A program made the translations under genes and the position numbers. A stretch of 64,000 nt of DNA from Pseudomonas agarici (lineage in GTDB: Bacteria; Pseudomonadota; Gammaproteobacteria; Pseudomonadales; Pseudomonadaceae), in assembly GCF_900109755.1 (NCBI RefSeq), contig NZ_FOAR01000022.1, forward strand, positions 42,202-106,201, written 5' to 3'. This document shows positions 37,695-47,740 of this stretch, one piece after another. Each line of letters starts with the position of its first letter. Position 1 is the first letter of the stretch. The notes under the pieces were generated by a model that made no database searches, was not told where the DNA came from, and was given only the letters and a program-made list of their open reading frames with translations.

Positions 37695-37958
37695 TCAGGC
37701 GGACATGGTCCACGGCTGTAAGTCGTAGCCTTTTTTACTCAATTCGGCACGGGCCTGTTCCAACAGTAATTTCAGTTGCTTCGGATCCGAGTAGTCGCTG
37801 CAGGATATCTGCTGGCGGCCAATGCTGTTATTAGTGCGATCGATCACCGTCAGGCTCAGGTCGCCTTTGTCTTGTGCCGTCCAGGCTACGCATTGGAAGG
37901 GTTTGAATGCGTTGCCGGCCATCAGGAGTGCTTCGTTGAAACGGAGCGGGGCGTTCAT
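37695..37958 (-). CDS. Small hypothetical protein
   Basis: This 87-residue cytosolic protein is convergent with the efflux operon, ending one base away from it. ATG 37958 has GAGAAGA upstream. The sequence includes FQCVAWTAQDKGDLSLTVID and a KKGYDLQPW tail. I do not recognise the family. Confidence 0.7.
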   Translation of the reverse strand: MNAPLRFNEALLMAGNAFKPFQCVAWTAQDKGDLSLTVIDRTNNSIGRQQISCSDYSDPKQLKLLLEQARAELSKKGYDLQPWTMSA

Positions 37959-38408
37959 GGGGTCTTCTCTCAAAGTGGCCCGATAATCATGCTGCAAGCC
38001 GTCGGTTGGGCGTACCGTCGCGGCTGGTTATATATACTGATGTCCGCTAAGTGCTATCAGGTCACATGGTAAATAAAGTTTTTTCATTTTTGTTTATATA
38101 GTTCGTTAACGCACTATTGTGCGACTGGGCATAGAAAATTGTGGCCTCGGTCATGTGTACCGTCAGCCGTGGCTGAACAAGCTAATAATCAAACGATGCA
38201 AGTAGGCGTCAAGTTATTGCAGGTGTGCCGGTCTGGTTTTACAAGCTGCTGTTTTTAATAGTATTTTTCAGCTCAAGTGGTGGCGAGTAACCTTGCAGCA
38301 AACCGCCCCTCCCAAAAGTCTCCTGGTCGTCGACTCTGCTGACCACGGTTATCGGTTGCGTCCCTGCGCCCTGGTTTACCCATCGTCGGCTGATTACCTC
38401 GCTTGCCC
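37959..38408. other. Noncoding gap
   Basis: A 450-bp gap lies between the small hypothetical protein and the NadR-type kinase end. It is AT-rich around 38020-38100 (TATATATAC). I see no gene, terminator or recognised RNA here. Confidence 0.45.
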
Positions 38409-38933
38409 TCAGGTCTCCAGCAGTTGCCCGACCGCCGCCATGAGCTGTTGGCGTCGTTGTTGCCAATCACCGTCGACTACCTGGACTGCCTGCCGATGTG
38501 CTGTCAGCCACGCCAGGCTGGCGGCAAAAAAGGCACGACGCTCGTTCAGGTCCGGTTGGCAGCGTTGGCCGTCGTCGCTCCAGCCCACCCCGTCGGGGCT
38601 GAGCAACAGATGCAGGTCATACTGTCGGGCCAGCAGTGCCGGTTCGAGCCACGCCGGGCACGCGCCGAACAAGGTCTGGCTCCAGAGGATATTGCTCAGC
38701 AGATGCGTGTCGAGAATCAGTAGTGACGGCTGGCGGGCGCGGGCTTCGTCCTCCCAAGCCAGTTGACCGCGAGCGATCTCGGCGATATCGGCCAGGCAGG
38801 TGTCGCGCCCGTGTTGGTCGATGAAGTGACGTACATACTCACCCACCAACAGGCCGCCGAAGCGTGCCTGCAACTCGCCCGACAGCCAGCTTTTGCCGCT
38901 GGACTCGGGGCCGGTCAGCACCACTACCTGCAT
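38409..38933 (-). CDS. NadR-type AAA kinase (ribosylnicotinamide kinase-like)
   Basis: This 174-residue P-loop protein has Walker A GPESSGKSWL at its N-terminus and GEYVRHFIDQHG and LLILDTHLLSN further on, as in the C-terminal kinase domain of NadR. It lacks the NMN-adenylyltransferase and DNA-binding parts of full NadR. It should phosphorylate nicotinamide riboside. It overlaps the pnuC stop, so uptake and phosphorylation are coupled. ATG 38933 is preferred, since the frame start at 38960 lies inside pnuC. Confidence 0.88.
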   Translation of the reverse strand: MQVVVLTGPESSGKSWLSGELQARFGGLLVGEYVRHFIDQHGRDTCLADIAEIARGQLAWEDEARARQPSLLILDTHLLSNILWSQTLFGACPAWLEPALLARQYDLHLLLSPDGVGWSDDGQRCQPDLNERRAFFAASLAWLTAHRQAVQVVDGDWQQRRQQLMAAVGQLLET

Positions 38934-39493
38934 GTTTGCGGCGCCAAGTCGGTTCGCCATGCCTGCCAGCCCTGTACAGCCAGCAGGGTGAACAAGGCAT
39001 AGAGGGCCGCGGTCAGGTACAGGTCCTTATAGATAAACAGGCCGACAAAAATCACATCGACAGCGATCCACAGCGGCCAGCACTGGATACGCTTCTGCGC
39101 CATCCAAACTTGCGCCACCAGGCTGAAGGCGGTCAGGGCGGCATCCAGCCAGGGTTGGGCGGCGTCGGTCCAATGAGCCATGGCGGCGCCCAGCAGCAGG
39201 CTGCCCAAGGCACCGGCGGCGAGTCCCGTGAGCAAGGGTCGCAAGCCAAGGGCCGTGACCTTTCGGCCATGGCGGACGGCGCCGCCGTAAGTCCATTGCC
39301 ACCAGCCATAGAGCTGCAGTACGGCGTAAACCACTTGCAGCAGCATGTCCGAATAGAGCTTGACGTCGAAGAAGATCCAGCTATAGAGCAGCACCATGAC
39401 CAGGCCGATCGGCCAGCACCAGGGGTTTTGCTTGACTGTCAGCCAGACAGCAATCACGCCGAGCGCGGCGCCAACCAGTTCAAGCCCGGACAT
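38924..39493 (-). CDS. pnuC: Nicotinamide riboside transporter PnuC
   Basis: This 189-residue membrane protein has seven predicted helices. It has the PnuC pattern with WPIGLVMVLLYSWIFFDVKLYSDM, LYGWWQW and QCWPLWIAVDVIFVGLFIY. It imports nicotinamide riboside by facilitated diffusion, trapped by the adjacent kinase. ATG 39493 has AAAGGA six bases upstream. It is the first gene of a two-gene operon. Confidence 0.94.
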   Translation of the reverse strand: MSGLELVGAALGVIAVWLTVKQNPWCWPIGLVMVLLYSWIFFDVKLYSDMLLQVVYAVLQLYGWWQWTYGGAVRHGRKVTALGLRPLLTGLAAGALGSLLLGAAMAHWTDAAQPWLDAALTAFSLVAQVWMAQKRIQCWPLWIAVDVIFVGLFIYKDLYLTAALYALFTLLAVQGWQAWRTDLAPQTCR

Positions 39494-39760
39494 GGAGTTT
39501 CCTTTGAATCGAAAAAGAAGGGGCGGATTGTAACCAGACTGTCTCCGGGAGAGGAGTGGGTTGATTGCTCCTTGTGACCTGCTTATGACTATATCGAGGC
39601 AGCGATAAACAAGTATGTCTGATAGGATTTCGGCCCGAAATCGCCAAACCTGATTGATGTTTGATTTTGCAGGCATTTTTCACGGTTTGGCGACAGGTGG
39701 TGAGGCCGCTTCGATGCGAGATGACACCAGGGGCGAGCCGCGGCTTTTGAATTTTATAAG

Positions 39761-39778
39761 GGCCCGCAGGGGCGGGCC
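39761..39778 (+). promoter_or_regulatory. GC-rich hairpin just upstream of uppP
   Basis: The arms GGCCCGC (39761-39767) and GCGGGCC (39772-39778) form a 7-bp stem with a 4-nt loop, ending five bases before the ribosome-binding site of uppP. It could hide or stabilise the translation start. A TTATAAG lies just upstream. Confidence 0.45.
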
Positions 39779-39788
39779 GTGAGGGGGA

Positions 39789-40619
39789 ATGATGGATCTT
39801 TGGAGCGCCGCACAGGCGTTGATACTGGGTATTGTCGAGGGTTTGACCGAGTTTCTGCCGATTTCCAGCACTGGACATCAGATCATCGTAGCGGATCTAC
39901 TCAATTTTGGTGGTGAAAGGGCGATTGCTTTCAATATCATCATTCAGCTCGCGGCAATCCTGGCGGTGGTCTGGGAGTTTCGCGAGAAGATTTTCACTGT
40001 GATACGGGATCTGCCGACCCAGCGCACGGCACAGCGTTTCACCGTCAACTTGCTGGTGGCGTTCATGCCGGCGGTGATTCTCGGGGTGTTGTTCAAGGAG
40101 GCCATCGCCACTTACCTGTTCAACCCGATTACCGTTGCCACGGCGCTGGTGGTCGGTGGCCTGGTCATTCTCTGGGCCGAGCGTCGGGAGCATGTGGTGC
40201 GTGCCGAGAGCGTCGATGAGATCAATTGGAAAGATGCCTTGAAAGTCGGCTTCGCCCAGTGCCTGGCGATGATTCCCGGTACTTCGCGCTCGGGGGCGAC
40301 TATCATCGGTGGCTTATTGTTCGGCCTGTCGCGCAAGACTGCTACCGAGTTCTCGTTCTTCCTGGCGATGCCGACCATGGTCGCCGCCGCGGTGTACTCC
40401 GGCTACGGCTTTCGCCATCAGTTCCAAATGGCCGATCTGCCGGTGTTTGCCGTGGGCTTCGTGACATCCTTTGTGTTCGCGATGATCGCCGTCCGTGGCC
40501 TGCTGAAATTTATCGCCAGTCACAGCTATGCGGCGTTCGCTTGGTATCGGATCGTGTTTGGCCTGGTGATTCTGGCGACTTGGCAGTTCGGCTGGATCGA
40601 CTGGTCGAGCGAAGGATGA
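39789..40619 (+). CDS. uppP: Undecaprenyl-diphosphatase UppP (BacA)
   Basis: This 276-residue membrane protein recycles undecaprenyl pyrophosphate to the lipid carrier used for cell-wall and surface-polymer synthesis. The conserved motifs are EGLTEFLPISSTGH (residues about 17-30) and PGTSRSGATI (about residue 165). It gives bacitracin tolerance in other species. The GAGGGG site precedes ATG 39789. It is monocistronic. Confidence 0.96.
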   Translation: MMDLWSAAQALILGIVEGLTEFLPISSTGHQIIVADLLNFGGERAIAFNIIIQLAAILAVVWEFREKIFTVIRDLPTQRTAQRFTVNLLVAFMPAVILGVLFKEAIATYLFNPITVATALVVGGLVILWAERREHVVRAESVDEINWKDALKVGFAQCLAMIPGTSRSGATIIGGLLFGLSRKTATEFSFFLAMPTMVAAAVYSGYGFRHQFQMADLPVFAVGFVTSFVFAMIAVRGLLKFIASHSYAAFAWYRIVFGLVILATWQFGWIDWSSEG

Positions 40620-40641
40620 CGGGGGCCGGGTAACCCGTGAC

Positions 40642-40671
40642 GCAACTGGCCAACGCCCGTTGGCCAGTTGC
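40642..40671. terminator. Stem-loop after uppP
   Basis: A 14-bp perfect inverted repeat (40642-40655 with 40658-40671) with a two-base centre lies 22 bp after uppP. It is convergent with the YjbR gene. There is no T-run, so it may act as a mRNA end stabiliser or a weak terminator. Confidence 0.6.
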
Positions 40672-40788
40672 AGTCCCCCAGGCTCAAACTCAAGTTTGGG
40701 TATTGCTTTGCGAGCTATCGCGCTACCGCACCAGGTGTTTTGGATCGCCCCGTTGTTTCTCGGCACTGGTTTGGCTCGTCTGTCCTTT

Positions 40789-41133
40789 CTATAGCAGCAG
40801 GCCCACCTGCATGCGCTTGGGCAGCCTGCCGACCACCAGTTGATGAGAGCGCTTGAGCAGCATCTGCAGTTCGCCGGCGCTCAGCGGGTAGGGCGCCGTC
40901 ATGGTGATCCAGTAGGCCCGGGCCAGATAGGGGGCGGGGCGGATTCCCGGACGATCGATATGACCGAGGAACAGCTCTTTGTCGACCTTGAACGACAAAG
41001 TGTCGCCGCTCAGGTTGAGCAGGGCGAACATCTTGGTCTCGGCAATGGAAAATACCTGCACGCCGTTCCACTTGTCGTCCTCCCTGGCACCTGGCAGATC
41101 AAGGCAGAAACGCGCAATTGCTGCCGGGTTCAT
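40789..41133 (-). CDS. MmcQ/YjbR family protein
   Basis: This 114-residue cytosolic protein fits the YjbR double-wing DNA-binding-like fold. It has LPGAREDDKWNGVQVFSI near the N-terminus, MFALLNL, a KVDKELF strand, then APYLARAYWITM and LKRSHQLVVGRLPK at the C-terminus. The molecular function is unproven. ATG 41133 has AAAGGA six bases upstream. It lies 11 bp downstream of the LysR gene on the same strand, so the two may be cotranscribed. Confidence 0.88.
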   Translation of the reverse strand: MNPAAIARFCLDLPGAREDDKWNGVQVFSIAETKMFALLNLSGDTLSFKVDKELFLGHIDRPGIRPAPYLARAYWITMTAPYPLSAGELQMLLKRSHQLVVGRLPKRMQVGLLL

Positions 41134-41144
41134 CGTGGATCCTT

Positions 41145-42053
41145 TCACAGTGTCCTGTCTCCACATCCGTTGAATACTTCGGCCAGGTGATCGATCCAGG
41201 CTCGCACGGCCGGTAATACTCCGCGTCGATGGGGATAGACCGTCTGCAGCCAGCCGCTGGGCAACGACCATTCGGGCAGGATCCGCACAAAGGTACCGTT
41301 GGCCAGCTCCTGTTCGCAGTACAACATGGGCAGCACGGTAAAGCCCAGCCCAGCGAGCGCGCAGGCCTTGCGCACGACAAAATCGTCCACCCCCAGCCGG
41401 GCCTCGAGGGTCAATTCGCGTTTCTGGTCACGCTCGTCCCGCAGGCTCAGGTGGACCAGTCGATCCGCCTCCAGGGCGCCGAGGATCGGTGCGTCCTTGA
41501 GATCGTCGATGCTGTTGATCGGGTGTTCTTGCAAGAAAGCCGGCGTAGCTAGCATGAAGGTCTGCGCCTGGCGTAGCCGCCGGGTGACGAGCAACGGATC
41601 TTCGTCGCCGTGCTCGCGAACCCGCAGAGCGACATCGATGCCCTCGGCGACCAGGTCGACACGACGGTTGACCATCAGCACTTCAAGCTGGACCAGCGGA
41701 TGCGCGGCCAGGAAGCTGGAAATCACCCAGGGCATGAATTCCTGGGCCAGTCCCACCGGACACGACACCCGCAATCGCCCACGCGGTTCGCTGGACATGC
41801 TGGCCACGGCCTCATCGGCCATTTCTGCCTCCAGCAACATTGCCTGGCAATGGCGCAGGTAACGTTCACCGACAGCGGTCAGTTTCAATTGCCGCGTGGT
41901 GCGCTGCAACAACCTCGCGCCGAGGCGCTCCTCCAGTTCGGCGATACGCCGCGACAGGCGCGACTTGGGAACCCCCAGCAAACGCCCGGCGGCGGCGAAG
42001 CCACCGGCTTCCACCACCTTGGCGAAGTAGTAGAGATCGTTGAGATCCTGCAT
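41145..42053 (-). CDS. LysR-family transcriptional regulator
   Basis: This 302-residue regulator has a winged helix-turn-helix at residues about 3-60 (YYFAKVVEAGGFAAAGRLLG, then KSRLSRRIAELE) and a LysR substrate-binding domain. It is divergently transcribed from azoR with 129 bp between them, so it very probably controls azoR in response to a quinone, azo or electrophile signal. Confidence 0.95.
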   Translation of the reverse strand: MQDLNDLYYFAKVVEAGGFAAAGRLLGVPKSRLSRRIAELEERLGARLLQRTTRQLKLTAVGERYLRHCQAMLLEAEMADEAVASMSSEPRGRLRVSCPVGLAQEFMPWVISSFLAAHPLVQLEVLMVNRRVDLVAEGIDVALRVREHGDEDPLLVTRRLRQAQTFMLATPAFLQEHPINSIDDLKDAPILGALEADRLVHLSLRDERDQKRELTLEARLGVDDFVVRKACALAGLGFTVLPMLYCEQELANGTFVRILPEWSLPSGWLQTVYPHRRGVLPAVRAWIDHLAEVFNGCGDRTL

Positions 42054-42078
42054 TGTGATCGCTCGATTGTTCTATCAG

Positions 42079-42142
42079 TGGGACAAGCTATCGTATTTTA
42101 AGCGACTAATCAGCTATTGGTTTCATAGGTAGGATTGTCCCA
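42079..42142. promoter_or_regulatory. Dyad arms in the LysR-azoR intergenic region
   Basis: TGGGACAA (42079-42086) and its exact complement TTGTCCCA (42135-42142) flank the promoter region, 48 bases apart. A LysR-type tetramer could contact both. The assignment is inference. Confidence 0.35.
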
Positions 42143-42182
42143 ACTTGATCGCTGAGAGGCGATTCTCACTTGGAGAGACCAC

Positions 42183-42794
42183 ATGAAACTCTTGCACATC
42201 GATTCCAGCATCCTAGGCGACAACTCGGCCTCTCGCGAACTGAGCCGTCGCGTGGTTGAAGCCTGGCAAGCCGCCGAACCTTCGAGCGTGGTGACTTATC
42301 GCGACCTGGCAAGCGATGCCATCAGCCACTTTTCCAGCCTGACCTTGGTTGCCGGTGGCACCGCCGCCGAACTGCGTGACGCGGCCCAACGCCATGAAGC
42401 CGAGCTCAGTGCCTCGACCATGGAAGAGTTCCTCGCCGCCGATGCCATCGTGATCGCCGCGCCGATGTATAACTTTTCCGTGCCGAGCCAGCTCAAGGCT
42501 TGGATCGACCGTATCGCCGTCGCCGGCAAGACCTTCCACTACACCGAAAACGGTCCCGAAGGCCTGGCTGGCGGCAAAAAGCTGGTGATCGTCTCCACTT
42601 CCGGTGGCCTGCACGAAGGCCAACCGACCGGTGTAGCCCACGAAGACTACCTGAAAGTGCTGTTTGGTTTCCTGGGCATCACCGATATCCAGTTTATTCG
42701 TGCCCACGGCCTGTCTTACGGTGAAGAGGTTCGCGCCAAGGCGATGAGCGACGCCCAGGCACGGATCAACAACAGATTGTTCGCCGCTGCGTAA
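42183..42794 (+). CDS. azoR: FMN-dependent NADH-azoreductase AzoR
   Basis: This 203-residue flavodoxin-fold enzyme carries out NAD(P)H-dependent reduction of quinones and azo compounds. It shows SSILGDNSASRELSRRVV (FMN phosphate loop), APMYNFSVPSQLKAWIDRI and VSTSGGLHEG. Full length. A GGAGAG site precedes ATG 42183. The divergent LysR gene is its probable regulator. Confidence 0.95.
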   Translation: MKLLHIDSSILGDNSASRELSRRVVEAWQAAEPSSVVTYRDLASDAISHFSSLTLVAGGTAAELRDAAQRHEAELSASTMEEFLAADAIVIAAPMYNFSVPSQLKAWIDRIAVAGKTFHYTENGPEGLAGGKKLVIVSTSGGLHEGQPTGVAHEDYLKVLFGFLGITDIQFIRAHGLSYGEEVRAKAMSDAQARINNRLFAAA

Positions 42795-43049
42795 AGCTTT
42801 TGTAAACGAGCAAGAAACTTCCGGTAACAAACACTAAACTCTGTGCTCTGATCATGCGAGTGATCGAATACGGAGTTTTTTGCGTCGGGTGGCTTTGGTT
42901 GACGTGACTTGTGCCGACTGAGGATTGCTCTTCGGCACAGATGCTCCGAACACCTCGAAAAGTCAGTCGAAGTCTTAAGCGCAGCTCCAATTTTCAGGGA
43001 ATGAAAGAGAACTTAGCATGCTAAATACACAGCAAAGGTGGGCATCTCC

Positions 43050-44081
43050 ATGATGCGTCTTTGTGCAGTGTTACTGATCTGTTTATCCAGCAGCCTGATG
43101 ACGGTGCGGGCGGCGCCGGCAGCTCATTGGAGCGTGGGCTTCCATCGCCTGACGTTTCTTGACCCGCTTGACCTGCAACCGATGAAAGCGCTTGCCTTCT
43201 ATCCGTCCTTCGGTCGCGAGCAGCCGAGCAGAATCGGCGGTTACACCATCCAGGCCAGCGAAGACTCGCCCATTGCTATCGGCCGCTACCCACTGCTGAT
43301 GTTATCCCATGGCAATACCGGTACGCCGCTCGCCCTGCATGACCTGGCGACCTCGTTGGCGCGCAAAGGCTTTATCGTCGTGGCTGTGCTGCATCCGGGC
43401 GATAACTATAAGGACAACAGTCGCCTGGGGACCTTGAGCAACCTCTACGGTCGACCGATGCAAATTTCCGCGGCCATCACCGCTACCCTTGGCGACCCGA
43501 TGCTGTCGCCGTTTGTCGAGGCAGAGCAAGTTGGAGTGATTGGTTACTCCGCTGGTGGCGAGACCGCGCTGATTCTTTCTGGCGCACAACCGAATCTGGA
43601 TCGCCTGCGCCACTACTGTCAGGAGCGTCCGGAAGACAAAGATGCCTGCAGGACAAAGGGCGAGTTGATCGTCGATCGCGATGACTTGCGACCGGTCGCC
43701 GATCCGCGCGTTCATGCACTGATGCTGATGGCGCCGCTGAGCCTGATGTTCGGTCGTCACTCCTTGGCCGACGTGCATGTGCCGGTACTGATGTACGGCG
43801 GTGATGGCGACAAGCTGGTATTTCCCGACAAGAACGTCGCGGCCCTGGCACGCAAGCTGCCGGTGGCACCGCAGTTCAGGATGATCGCCGGGGCCGGGCA
43901 TTTTGTGTTCATGGCGCCCTGCAATGAAGAGCAGCTCAAGGCCACGCCCGCGTTATGCACCGATCCTGAAGGAGTCAATCGTGTGGATATTCACCGCGAT
44001 CTGATCTTCGAAGCCGCACGTTTCTTCAGCGAGGTCCTCAGCGTGCCGAATCGCGGCGGTCTACAGACCGCCGATCAATGA
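43050..44081 (+). CDS. Secreted alpha/beta hydrolase (dienelactone hydrolase-like)
   Basis: This 343-residue protein has a signal peptide (LLICLSSSLMTVRAAPA) and an alpha/beta-hydrolase core with LMLSHGNTG (oxyanion), nucleophile GYSAGGE and a late GAGHF histidine. It is probably periplasmic. The substrate is unknown. ATG 43050 follows AAGGTGGGC. It is convergent with the MFS gene, ending two bases away. Confidence 0.9.
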   Translation: MMRLCAVLLICLSSSLMTVRAAPAAHWSVGFHRLTFLDPLDLQPMKALAFYPSFGREQPSRIGGYTIQASEDSPIAIGRYPLLMLSHGNTGTPLALHDLATSLARKGFIVVAVLHPGDNYKDNSRLGTLSNLYGRPMQISAAITATLGDPMLSPFVEAEQVGVIGYSAGGETALILSGAQPNLDRLRHYCQERPEDKDACRTKGELIVDRDDLRPVADPRVHALMLMAPLSLMFGRHSLADVHVPVLMYGGDGDKLVFPDKNVAALARKLPVAPQFRMIAGAGHFVFMAPCNEEQLKATPALCTDPEGVNRVDIHRDLIFEAARFFSEVLSVPNRGGLQTADQ

Positions 44082-44082
44082 C

Positions 44083-45276
44083 TCAGCGTGCTGTCGGGCG
44101 ATACGCCAGCAGCACGGCGACGGACAGACCGGTGATCGACAGCAATGCCGCCGTGAAGAAAATCCATGTATAGCCCAGGTTCAGCGCCACTGCGCCCATC
44201 AAGGGGCCGGCGATGGCCAGCGCCAGGTCAAAAAACAGCGCATAGGCACTCAGCCCCGCGCCACGACTGGAGTTTGGCACCTGCCGAATGGCTTCCACAC
44301 CGATGGCCGGGTACACCAGCGACAGGCCGAATCCGGCCAGCCCGGCTCCAGTCAGCGCCATCTCGGGGGAGGGCGACAGCCAGAGCAAGGCCAGGCCCAG
44401 GGTTTCGATGCTCATGCAGGCGATCGCGACCTTGAAACCGCCGTGGCGATTGATGCTGCTGATAAAGAATAAACGCGCGATGATAAAGCAACTGCCGAAA
44501 ACCGTCAGGCAATAGGCTGCGCCTGTCCAGCCGCGGCTGAGGTAGAACAGGGTGATAAAAGTGGTCAGCGTGCCATAGCCGATAGACGCTAACGTCAGGC
44601 TTGCACCATAGGGCGCAATGCGTCTGAACACCGCTCTGAAGGGCATGCGCTCGCCACGAACCACCGGTACCGACGGCCTGTTGCGGATTAACAGCAATGC
44701 TCCTGCAGCCAGTGTCGACAAGGCAATGCCGAGGCTGGGGAAGCCATACTCGGCGACCATCAGCACCCCCAGCGGCGCGCCGATGGCAATGGCGCCATAG
44801 GAGGCGATGCCGTTCCAGGAAATTACCCGAGCGGTCTGGTCGGCACCGACTTGGCTGATCCCCCAACTGCTGGTGCCCACGCCGATCAGTCCCTGGGCGA
44901 CTCCCAGCAGCAACCGCCCGGCGATCAGAATGCCCAGGCTCAACAGGGGCAAGTGTTGCACCAGCGTCGACAGCAGGGTCAGCCCACCGCTGAGGAAAAT
45001 GCCCGACAGGCCATAGATGATCGAACGCTTGGTGCCGACGCTGTCGGCCATGCGCCCGGCCAGGGGCCGGCTAAGGAGAGTAGCCAGATACTGTGAGCCG
45101 ATGGTCAGCCCGGCGATCACGGCACTGAAACCCAGTTGCTCATGCACGTAGCCGGGCAAGACCGCAATCGGCAGGCCGATGCACAGAAATGCGACAAAGG
45201 TGTAGAAGACGATGGAAACGATTTGCAGGGTGACGGTCAGGTTGCCAGGCAGTCGGGGAGGTTGCTGGGCGGACAT
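44083..45276 (-). CDS. MFS transporter (YfcJ/arabinose-efflux type)
   Basis: This 397-residue permease has 12 predicted helices. The A-motif region is seen as GRMADSVGTKRSI in the loop between helices 2 and 3. The family exports small molecules, and the closest characterised type is the YfcJ/YhhS group. The substrate is unknown. It is monocistronic. Confidence 0.92.
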   Translation of the reverse strand: MSAQQPPRLPGNLTVTLQIVSIVFYTFVAFLCIGLPIAVLPGYVHEQLGFSAVIAGLTIGSQYLATLLSRPLAGRMADSVGTKRSIIYGLSGIFLSGGLTLLSTLVQHLPLLSLGILIAGRLLLGVAQGLIGVGTSSWGISQVGADQTARVISWNGIASYGAIAIGAPLGVLMVAEYGFPSLGIALSTLAAGALLLIRNRPSVPVVRGERMPFRAVFRRIAPYGASLTLASIGYGTLTTFITLFYLSRGWTGAAYCLTVFGSCFIIARLFFISSINRHGGFKVAIACMSIETLGLALLWLSPSPEMALTGAGLAGFGLSLVYPAIGVEAIRQVPNSSRGAGLSAYALFFDLALAIAGPLMGAVALNLGYTWIFFTAALLSITGLSVAVLLAYRPTAR

Positions 45277-45479
45277 GAGGGCTCGTTCGCGGGCGGGCGG
45301 TTGGAGAGCTTCATCATGGCGGGCCGGAGGGATAAAAGAAAGCAGGCTAATTAATTTTTCTGAAGCGCCGAACCTGAAAACTCCGCACAGCCTGTGTCAA
45401 TAGCGGTTGCCGATAACGGCGGCCGACCGGACGATACAAGGCTTGAAAGCCTCGATCGCCGGTCCTGACAAAGCTGTGT

Positions 45480-47069
<1,590 letters not shown>

Positions 47070-47089
47070 TTACTTTACCTATCAATAGC

Positions 47090-47329
47090 TTAGGGTGCGC
47101 TTATTTGAGCCGGGACCCATTTGGGACCCATCTGGAGCTGTTTCATTTCGCTCCAATCCGAGCTTGAGTTGATCCAACGCGCATAAGTCGAGAGCAGCAT
47201 CTGCACACTATGGCCGAGCTGCTGGGAGATGAAGGCGGGGTTCATGCCAGACATACTGCATATTGTCGCATAGGTGTGACGACAGTTGTATGGCAGCCGA
47301 CAACGGATATTCACCGCTTTGCCCGCCAC
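47090..47329 (-). pseudogene. Tyrosine recombinase (integrase) C-terminal remnant
   Basis: About 60 residues match the catalytic end of phage-type integrases: RHTYAT (Arg-His box), NPAFISQQLGHS (His box) and STYARW (nucleophile Tyr). The rest of the catalytic domain and the whole N-terminus are absent. The upstream frame (to about 47460) is open but not integrase-like. It is a relic of an excised or decayed integrative element, lying 20 bp upstream of ybiT. Confidence 0.85.
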
Positions 47330-47470
47330 GACGCCGCTGAAGCTGGCGACTTCGGGGGTGGCGAGAGGCCGGTGGTGAGTCGTCCGGCGACGTATGGACG
47401 GTCCAGTGGCCCCGGCCAGGTGTATGGTGGGAGAGCAACCCTTGGATATCTCTACTGAAAGGAGGTGGCT

Positions 47471-47656
47471 ATGAGCGTTTCACTGCTCTGGAAGATGCAT
47501 GTCAACGGCTATGAGGTAATCCACGCCTGCGGCGGTCCTTGGAAGGTGCGCACTCAGGCTGATCGATTGAGTTCATTCAGTACTCGGGAAGAGGCCATGG
47601 CCTACGTGGTGTCGCTGCCGATGCACAAGGTCATGCGAGCGAAAAACAGCCAGTAA
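47471..47656 (+). CDS. Small hypothetical protein
   Basis: This is a 61-residue protein with a very strong AAAGGAGGT site. It has a GGPWKVRTQADRLSSFSTRE segment that resembles DUF2188-like small proteins, but I cannot confirm this. It is followed by a stem-loop. It is convergent with the autotransporter gene. Confidence 0.6.
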   Translation: MSVSLLWKMHVNGYEVIHACGGPWKVRTQADRLSSFSTREEAMAYVVSLPMHKVMRAKNSQ

Positions 47657-47677
47657 CCGATTGGTTGACTGAGAGTC

Positions 47678-47700
47678 GAACCCCGGCAGTGCCGGGGTTC
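47678..47700. terminator. GC-rich stem-loop
   Basis: GAACCCCGGC (47678-47687) pairs with GCCGGGGTTC (47691-47700) around an AGT loop, between the small gene and the autotransporter stop. It is a likely bidirectional terminator. Confidence 0.75.
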
Positions 47701-47740
47701 CTTGCGTTGGCGATAGCGCCTGTGCCCGGCAAATCACCGG

